Below are positions 58,285-64,000 of a stretch of 64,000 nt of DNA, piece after piece. Position 1 is the first letter of the stretch; every line of letters begins with the position of its first letter. Under the pieces are notes generated by a model. It saw nothing but the letters and a program-made list of their open reading frames with translations. It had not been told where the DNA came from and did not search any database. A program made the translations under genes and the position numbers. The DNA is from Oscillatoriales cyanobacterium RM2_1_1 (GTDB lineage Bacteria > Cyanobacteriota > Cyanobacteriia > Cyanobacteriales > Microcoleaceae): contig JAAURB010000004.1 of NCBI GenBank assembly GCA_012033335.1, forward strand, positions 26,061 through 90,060, in the 5' to 3' direction.

Positions 58285-58884
58285 ATGTTAAAGTTCTTGA
58301 ATCAAGTTACAGACTATGCCAGAGAGACAGTACAGGCGGCCAAGTATATTGGTCAGGGTCTATCAGTGACCTTTGATCACATGCGCCGTCGTCCGATCAC
58401 GATCCAATACCCCTATGAAAAACTGATTCCTTCAGAGCGATTTCGGGGACGGATCCATTTTGAATTTGATAAGTGTATTTCCTGTGAAGTTTGCGTTCGG
58501 GTTTGTCCAATTAACTTGCCTGTGGTGGATTGGGAATTCAATAAAGACACCAAGAAAAAGCAACTGAAGCATTACAGTATCGACTTTGGGGTTTGTATTT
58601 TCTGTGGCAACTGCGTGGAGTATTGCCCAACCAATTGTCTCTCCATGACTGAGGAATACGAACTCGCGGCCTACGATCGCCATGAACTCAATTATGACAA
58701 CGTTGCCCTAGGACGCTTGCCCTACAAGGTGACAGATGACCCGATGGTAACGCCTATGCGAGAGTTTGCTTACTTACCAAAGGGTGTTACTGACCCCCAT
58801 ACTGTTCCCCATACAGCACGGCGAGCGGGTTTGCGTCCAGAAGAGATTCTTGAGCAAACTGAGCAGGCTTCAGATCAAAACTAA
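58285..58884 (+). CDS. ndhI: NDH-1 iron-sulfur subunit NdhI
   Basis: This 199-residue subunit carries two 4Fe-4S clusters. The motifs are [12 protein letters not shown] (C64, C67, C70, C74) and [12 protein letters not shown] (C104, C107, C110, C114). It passes electrons from ferredoxin to plastoquinone. A strong ribosome-binding site (GGAG, 7 bases) precedes ATG. It lies between ndhA and ndhG. Confidence 0.97.
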   Translation: MLKFLNQVTDYARETVQAAKYIGQGLSVTFDHMRRRPITIQYPYEKLIPSERFRGRIHFEFDKCISCEVCVRVCPINLPVVDWEFNKDTKKKQLKHYSIDFGVCIFCGNCVEYCPTNCLSMTEEYELAAYDRHELNYDNVALGRLPYKVTDDPMVTPMREFAYLPKGVTDPHTVPHTARRAGLRPEEILEQTEQASDQN

Positions 58885-59084
58885 ATCAAAACGAGATTGG
58901 AACGAATGGTTTTTGTTGGCCGAGGAGGACAGGAGGTGAGGAAAACCAGGGGAGAAACAAAGTCAACCCAGGTGATTCTTAGAAGATATTGGGTTTCTCA
59001 AGCTTAATACTGGCCTACTGGATCCACTCTTCTGGCAGAATACTAAAGTGAAATACTGGCAATTCGCAAAAGGATAAAAAGACC

Positions 59085-59708
59085 GTGAACTTAGCAGAGG
59101 GAGTTCAGATTGTTTCGTTTGGCTTACTGGCCTTACTGTCGTTAGGGGCGGCATTGGGGGTTGTCTTACTCACCAATATTGTTTATTCAGCTTTTTTGTT
59201 GGGGGCAGTATTCATGGGGGTGGCGGGAATGTACCTCCTGTTGAATGCGGATTTTGTTGCTGCCGCCCAGGTATTAATTTATGTCGGATCTGTGAATGTG
59301 CTGATCCTGTTCGGGATCATGCTGGTCAACAAGCAACAGGACTTCAAAGCCCTACCCAATATCCAGATTCGCCGATTGGCAACCGCCGGAGTTTGCACCG
59401 GGTTATTCGCCCTGCTCGGCACCATGGTATTTTCTACTCCCTGGTCAACTCAGATCGTTGAGGTTGCCAGTTCAGGAAGCTCCATTGTCACCATTGCTCA
59501 GCATTTCTTCAGCGATTTTCTGCTACCCTTTGAATTGGCTTCGGTCTTTTTGTTGATGGCGATGGTTGGGGCTATTGTTTTGGCGCGCCGGGACTTCATT
59601 CCTGATACGGAATTAACCCAGGCTGCTCAACCTCCAGTCTGGACACTACAGGAACGTCCTCGAGAATTGCTCTCCGTATCAACTGATAATTCCTCAGATC
59701 AGTCCTAG
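59085..59708 (+). CDS. ndhG: NDH-1 subunit 6 (NdhG)
   Basis: Membrane subunit of NDH-1 with five hydrophobic segments, including YLLLNADFVAAAQVLIYVGSV and VLILFGIMLVN. It starts at GTG 59085. Length 207 residues. Follows ndhI by 200 bases and precedes ndhE by 169 bases. Confidence 0.94.
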   Translation: MNLAEGVQIVSFGLLALLSLGAALGVVLLTNIVYSAFLLGAVFMGVAGMYLLLNADFVAAAQVLIYVGSVNVLILFGIMLVNKQQDFKALPNIQIRRLATAGVCTGLFALLGTMVFSTPWSTQIVEVASSGSSIVTIAQHFFSDFLLPFELASVFLLMAMVGAIVLARRDFIPDTELTQAAQPPVWTLQERPRELLSVSTDNSSDQS

Positions 59709-59877
59709 GTTGGATCAGATGATAGAGGTTTGCCGGATAGATGACGTTGGTTAGGCTTCCATCAGGTTATTAACTCCCCTGACTAGCCCAGAATTCTGCA
59801 GGTTGAAATCAAAAGTCGAAAACAAAAGTTGAAATCAAGATCAGGTTGTCCACATTTAGTTCAGGTCAGTTATTTTT

Positions 59878-60189
59878 ATGCAATTGCAGCTTGAATATTT
59901 CCTCTTAGTCGCAGCCGCTCTATTCTGTATTGGAATTTATGGATTGATCACCAGTCGGAATGCTGTGCGAGTATTGATGTCTATCGAAATCATGCTGAAC
60001 GCTGTTAATTTAAACTTGATGGCCTTCTCCAATTTCTCAGACTCTGGTAGCATCAAAGGTCAGGTTTTTACAATTTTTGTCATTACGGTTGCAGCAGCAG
60101 AGGCTGCGGTGGGATTGGCCATTGTCTTGGCCATTTATCGCAACCGGGATACGGTTGATATGGAAGAGTTTAATTTATTGAAGTGGTAG
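59878..60189 (+). CDS. ndhE: NDH-1 subunit 4L (NdhE)
   Basis: The 103-residue small membrane subunit has three hydrophobic segments and the conserved [20 protein letters not shown] and [21 protein letters not shown] 59878 follows a TTTTT run. It ends the ndhA-I-G-E set. Confidence 0.95.
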   Translation: MQLQLEYFLLVAAALFCIGIYGLITSRNAVRVLMSIEIMLNAVNLNLMAFSNFSDSGSIKGQVFTIFVITVAAAEAAVGLAIVLAIYRNRDTVDMEEFNLLKW

Positions 60190-60345
60190 GCCATTTCGGA
60201 TTGAAGGAAAGAAATTAGTCACACCTTCTTGAAGCGCTTCATCTTATCTAGAGAGTGAATTTAGAGATTGGCAGAGAGGCTGCGTTGAACCCCCACTCCC
60301 TGTCATTTGTGAGATCGACTCTGCCAGTGTGTGATATGTAAGTTT

Positions 60346-60380
60346 TCTTTGAAAGCTCTGCGCTCCAGGGCTTTCAAAGA
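60346..60380. repeat. Dispersed palindromic repeat, copy 2
   Basis: TCTTTGAAAGC and GCTTTCAAAGA form a perfect 11-bp stem that extends to about 15 bp with one G-T pair. It follows ndhE and precedes the radical SAM gene. The 1427-1459 copy has the same stem core and AAGAAAGCA tail. Confidence 0.6.
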
Positions 60381-60467
60381 AAGCAAGCCATGATGAATTA
60401 ACCGGTTCGATATTAGTTTAAGCTAATCGTTTATGATGGCTTAAGCTGTCATCCTTATAAAGAATTT

Positions 60468-62135
60468 ATGCGAGCTTTACTGATTTATCCGATTTTTCCT
60501 AAGAGCTTCTGGTCATTTGAGAAGGCTCTAGAGCTTGTCAATCGGAAGGCATTGCTCCCTCCTTTGGGCTTGATTACAGTTGCTGCAATCCTGCCTCAAA
60601 CCTGGGAATTTAGAATGGTTGATCGCAATGTTGGAGAGATCATAGAAGCAGATTGGGACTGGGCTGAGATTGTAATTTTGTCCGCCATGATTGTCCAGAA
60701 GGAAGACTTTTTAGCTCAAATTCAGGCCGCCAAACAGCGCGGCAAACGGGTTGCCGTAGGTGGCCCCTATCCCACTGCTTTGCCTGGGGAGGCAGAAGCC
60801 TCTGGAGCAGACTTTTTGATTCTAGACGAGGGGGAAATTACCCTGCCGATGTTTGTCGCGGCGGTGGAACAGGGAGAAACATCTGGAATCTTTCGGGCCA
60901 ATGGAGAAAGACCCAGCGTTGAATTGACTCCGATTCCACGGTTTGATCTGCTAGACAAGACCGCCTACGATCTGATGGCGCTGCAATTTTCCCGAGGTTG
61001 CCCGTTTCAATGTGAATTTTGCGACATTATTGTTCTCTATGGTCGTAAGCCACGAACTAAAACTCCAGAACAACTGATTGCCGAGCTTGATAGATTACTT
61101 GAACTGGGATTTGATCAGGGAGTTTTCCTGGTAGATGATAATTTTATCGGCAACAAACGCAATGTTAAACTCCTGTTGCCCGCCATCAAAGCATGGTCAC
61201 AACGCCATAATTATCCTTTTCGTTTCCTGACAGAAGCCTCCATTGACCTAGCCCAGGATCCAGAATTAATGGATATGATGGTTGAGGCTAATTTTCATGC
61301 GGTTTTTCTAGGGATTGAAACGCCCGATGAAGCGAGTTTGACCTTGACTCGCAAGTTTCAGAATACTCGGGATTCTTTGAGTGAATCGGTGAATTCGATT
61401 ACCCGCAAGGGACTGCGGGTGATGGCGGGATTTATTGTTGGATTTGATGGGGAAAAGTCTGGGGCGGGCGATCGCATTGTCCAGTTTGTCGAGAAAACTG
61501 CGATTCCTACCGCGATGTTCAGTATGTTGCAAGCTTTGCCCGATACTGCTCTCTGGCATCGTCTCCAGAAAGAAGGGCGATTGTTGGAGCAAACCACCGC
61601 TAACATCAATCAGACAACGCTGATGAACTTTATTCCCACCCGTCCCATGGAGGAAATCGCCCGGGAATATGTGGATGGATTCTGGCAACTCTATGACTCC
61701 CATCAATTCCTGGATCGGATCTATCGTTACTATTTGATGCTCGGCACTGAGAGTCCCATTAGAGATGCGAAAAAGTCAGCCGGTTCTGTGGGGCAGGTTT
61801 TGAGTTGGACAACGGTGAGAGCCCTAAGCATTTTAGTCTGGCGACAGGGAATCAAACGATCGACCCGGCTGAAATTCTGGATCTATCTCTTCAGGATCAT
61901 GGGGCAAAATCCTAAATTCTGGGTGGATTACCTGAAGATTTGTGGCCATTTTGAGCATTTCTCTGAATATCGCCAACTGGTACGGGACAACATTGAAACT
62001 CAACTGGCGGAGTTTCTAGAGCAGCAATCCAGACTGCAGTCGGCCAGTATTGGCATCACTGAAGTGAAAGCCAATGAAGTGAAAGCGAATGACGTTACAG
62101 TAAAAGAAGTGACGGTGAGTGAATCTGCCGCTTAG
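60468..62135 (+). CDS. B12-binding-domain radical SAM protein with DUF4070-type C-terminus
   Basis: The 555-residue protein has an N-terminal cobalamin-binding-like domain (residues 1-150, with GLITVAAILP and VAVGGPYPTALP), although a DxHxxG histidine is not present. The radical SAM cluster is CPFQCEFC (C178, C182, C185), after QFSRG. The C-terminus resembles DUF4070. Relatives include the hopanoid C2-methylase HpnP, but substrate is unknown here. The very end has short repeats (EVKANEVKANDVTVKEVTV). Adjacent to ndhE but separated by a hairpin repeat. Confidence 0.82.
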   Translation: MRALLIYPIFPKSFWSFEKALELVNRKALLPPLGLITVAAILPQTWEFRMVDRNVGEIIEADWDWAEIVILSAMIVQKEDFLAQIQAAKQRGKRVAVGGPYPTALPGEAEASGADFLILDEGEITLPMFVAAVEQGETSGIFRANGERPSVELTPIPRFDLLDKTAYDLMALQFSRGCPFQCEFCDIIVLYGRKPRTKTPEQLIAELDRLLELGFDQGVFLVDDNFIGNKRNVKLLLPAIKAWSQRHNYPFRFLTEASIDLAQDPELMDMMVEANFHAVFLGIETPDEASLTLTRKFQNTRDSLSESVNSITRKGLRVMAGFIVGFDGEKSGAGDRIVQFVEKTAIPTAMFSMLQALPDTALWHRLQKEGRLLEQTTANINQTTLMNFIPTRPMEEIAREYVDGFWQLYDSHQFLDRIYRYYLMLGTESPIRDAKKSAGSVGQVLSWTTVRALSILVWRQGIKRSTRLKFWIYLFRIMGQNPKFWVDYLKICGHFEHFSEYRQLVRDNIETQLAEFLEQQSRLQSASIGITEVKANEVKANDVTVKEVTVSESAA

Positions 62136-62359
62136 AAACATGGGTGTTGCTGATTTTGAGGATGAATTCACGAGGAGAGCTGGCTGAAATGCCCCTGTTG
62201 AAAGTATCTAAAATTCTTGGTCATCCCCTGATTGAGCAATGCTAAACGTCTATCCCAGGCCATCAAATTCGATGAACATCTTGGGGTGTAGACCGCTCGC
62301 TTGAAAGCAGCCGTCTCGGCTGTTTCGCCCGATTTATTCTTTGATCCCTAGTTAGGTGA
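62136..62359. other. Spacer with palindrome
   Basis: CAGCC and GGCTG (62308-62322) surround GTCTC and match a palindrome seen at 16864-16882 in opposite sense. A short ORF at 62189-62245 (18 codons) was considered and not kept. Confidence 0.45.
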
Positions 62360-62878
62360 ATGAACCTGCCCAATTGGATTACCCTATCGCGGTTGCTGAG
62401 TATTCCTTTTCTGCTCTATGGCTTGCATGATCCCACTCCCCGGATTCGATGGATTTGCCTGGCCATCTTTTTGATTGCCGCCGGTACGGATTGGCTGGAT
62501 GGCTATTTGGCCCGTAAATTGGATCAGGTTACGGATTTGGGCAAGTTTCTTGATCCTCTGGTGGACAAACTCCTGGTTCTATCGCCCTTACTGGCTTTGA
62601 TTGAATTGGGGGAAATTCCAGCCTGGGGTGTGTTCCTGATCCTGGGTCGAGAACTGGCGATCGCCGGATGGCGGGTCAACCAACCTCAAATATCCGGGGC
62701 AAACCTCTGGGGCAAGCTAAAAACCGTAGTTCAAATTGCTGCCATTGGTTTTTTGATCGCCCCCCTGGCTGGGGCCTGGAATCTCCCAACTTTAGTTCTA
62801 TTTTGGGCTTCCGTAGCCCTGACCCTGATTTCAGGGATAATTTATCTCTGGCCCCCATCTGTTCATTCTAAGTCCTGA
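62360..62878 (+). CDS. pgsA: CDP-diacylglycerol--glycerol-3-phosphate 3-phosphatidyltransferase
   Basis: This enzyme makes phosphatidylglycerol phosphate in the cytoplasmic or thylakoid membrane; phosphatidylglycerol is essential for photosystem II. The 172 residues have the CDP-alcohol transferase signature DGYLARKLDQ...G...D...D (about residues 49-72) and four to five hydrophobic segments. The last two bases of its stop overlap the next ATG (TGATG), so translation may be coupled. Confidence 0.94.
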   Translation: MNLPNWITLSRLLSIPFLLYGLHDPTPRIRWICLAIFLIAAGTDWLDGYLARKLDQVTDLGKFLDPLVDKLLVLSPLLALIELGEIPAWGVFLILGRELAIAGWRVNQPQISGANLWGKLKTVVQIAAIGFLIAPLAGAWNLPTLVLFWASVALTLISGIIYLWPPSVHSKS

Positions 62879-63873
62879 TGCCATTTCATCCCCTAGATCC
62901 ACCTGCTGCCGCTGAGGGAGACATCAACTTTTCCCTCCGTCGTCAAGCTTGGGCTGGGGCTCAAGTGAATCCGGAAACCCAGGCGTTGCTCGACAGGGAT
63001 ACTCAAGTTTTTTTGCGACAGTCCGTTTCTACCCCCTGCCTCTCGGTGATTCGCCGAGCTGAAGGGATCTGGATTGAGGATATGCAAGGGCGACGCTATC
63101 TGGATTTTCATGCCAATAATGTCCACCATATTGGCTATGGTCATCCTCGACTGGTGGCTGCCATCACTCAACAACTCCAGGAACTCCCGTTTGCACCCCG
63201 CCGATTTACCTGTGAACCGGCTATTGCCCTGGCCGAAAAGCTGGCCCAGATTACCCCAGGAACCCTGGGTAAAGTTTTGTTTGCTCCCAGTGGATCAGAC
63301 GGGATTGAGATTGCCCTGGCCTATATGAGGGCCGCCACAGGCCGTTTCAAGACCCTTTCCTTTTGGGATGCTTATCATGGGGCAGGTTTTGGGGCTCGGA
63401 GTATTGGGGGCGAACAACTATTTCGAGGGGGCTCCATTGGCCCATTGCTTCCAGGGGCAGAACATGTTCCGCCCTTTGGGGATTATCGCAATGCCTGGGG
63501 GGTTCGTACCGGAAGCGGAGAACTTTGCGCTAATCAGATTCGCTATGTCTTAGAACAGGAAGGAGATATTGGTGCTGTCATTGCAGAGCCCTCTCGGGCC
63601 ACTCCCTCTATTGCACCGCCAGGGTTTTGGCAGAAGATTCGTCAGGCTTGTGATGAATTTGGGGCCCTATTAATTTTTGATGAAATTCCCACTGGACTGG
63701 GGAAAACCGGCAAGATGTTTGCCTGTGAACACGATCAGGTTGTGCCTGATATTTTAGTCATTGGTAAAAATTTGGGAGGTGGAATTCTACCGATCGCCGC
63801 CACCATCTGCAAACCCGAACTTGATGTTTGTGAACACTACGCCCATGGCCACTATACCCATGAAAAAAATCCT
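62878..63873 (+). pseudogene. Class III aminotransferase, 3' end cut off by an IS1-family element
   Basis: The 336-residue frame has the class III (ornithine/GABA-like) fold: GRRYLDFHANNVHHIGYGHP near residue 72, LFAPSGSDGIEIALAYMRA near 137, FDEIPTGLGKTGKMFA near 266 and the PLP Lys in LVIGKNLGGGILP near 303. Family members have about 430-450 residues. The frame is family-like up to HYTHEKNP (63873), then reads GVAE and a stop. The sequence changes to IS1-family sequence at that point. So about 100 C-terminal residues are lost or displaced beyond the window. Its start overlaps the pgsA stop. Confidence 0.82.
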
Positions 63874-64000
63874 GGCGTTGCTGAATGATGCAATGAATCA
63901 TTGCGGAATCGGGACATCCCAGAATTTGAGGTAATGAAGTAGCAACCGAATCGAGTGCTTCAGCATTTCTACGGATTTGGAATAACAGAGCGTCTTGCGA
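63874..64000 (-). mobile_element. IS1-family insertion sequence (one end)
   Basis: The element starts at about GGCGTTGCTGAATG (63874), right after family-like codons of the aminotransferase. It contains the 3' end of a minus-strand transposase and runs off the window. The inverted-repeat end cannot be matched because the other end is outside. Confidence 0.65.
63898..63999 (-). CDS. IS1-family transposase, C-terminal part
   Basis: The minus-strand frame ends KTLCYSKSVEMLKHSIRLLL then HYLKFWDVPIPQ and a TGA stop. This matches the IS1-type C-terminus (E. coli InsB has ARKTICFSRSVE). The rest is beyond 64000. Not long enough to call intact or degenerate. Confidence 0.75.
   Translation of the reverse strand, partial: RKTLCYSKSVEMLKHSIRLLLHYLKFWDVPIPQ

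Noticed and set aside
62189..62245. 18-codon ORF after the radical SAM gene that resembles a tyrosine-recombinase end (LKVSKILGHPLIE)
   Set aside because: A GAGGAG precedes it, but the match is only about ten residues and no integrase remains nearby; likely coincidence.

Overview
The window is chromosomal DNA of a cyanobacterium. The main reasons are the petC-petA pair (cytochrome b6f), the ndhA-I-G-E cluster of the photosynthetic NDH-1 complex, orthologues of cyanobacterial regulators (Rre1/Ycf29, CrhR-type RNA helicase, ClpB1-type disaggregase), small cyanobacterial families (DUF3067, lrtA) and many copies of the HIP1 octamer GCGATCGC. The genus cannot be fixed from this window. No rRNA, tRNA, CRISPR array or prophage was recognised.

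Layout. 1-5 kb: cobL and cobI (cobalamin methylation) flank the ribosome hibernation factor lrtA and a TonB-like protein. 5-17 kb: a small zinc-ribbon-like protein, a YaaW-family protein, an O-antigen ligase-like polymerase, an MsbA-like ABC exporter, a secreted protein, a zinc-type CDF transporter, the response regulator Rre1, a histidine phosphatase, a DUF4864 protein and an MscS channel. 17-22 kb: a squalene/phytoene synthase-like enzyme and a polyamine uptake operon potA-D-B-C. 22-32 kb: a GH108 muramidase, a TPR/O-GlcNAc-transferase-like protein, a SagB-type oxidoreductase, MoaD/ThiS and threonine synthase, a TPR protein, CsaA and a DUF3067 protein. 32-37 kb: petC-petA and clpB. 37-44 kb: a hybrid-less sensor kinase, a lone IS605-type tnpB, serS and an ABC1 kinase. 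44-57 kb: a class D beta-lactamase, a DUF697-SHOCT protein, an SDR reductase, a CrhR-like helicase, a DALR-domain protein, a Crp/Fnr regulator, sbcC and a Na+/H+ antiporter. 57-64 kb: ndhAIGE, a B12-binding radical SAM protein, pgsA and a class III aminotransferase that is cut off by an IS1-family element running off the right edge.

The most striking feature is not a gene. Five conserved genes (lrtA, potD, sagB-like, thrC twice, petA) each read through cleanly only if one missing base is restored. All six events are single-base losses from a run of identical bases. Three of them (potD, sagB, thrC) are the same event: loss of one G immediately 5' of a GCGATCGC octamer. This suggests a motif-linked sequencing error or, less likely, a motif-linked mutation. 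A second pattern is the large number of perfect or near-perfect 13-16 bp tandem duplications in spacers and at a few gene ends. Dispersed short palindromic and MITE-like repeats are also present.

I saw no clear candidate for a wholly new multi-gene system. The best leads are the predicted TnpB omega-RNA unit, the standalone ArgRS-like DALR protein, the two-domain SagB beside a zinc-ribbon protein, and several very short ORFs.
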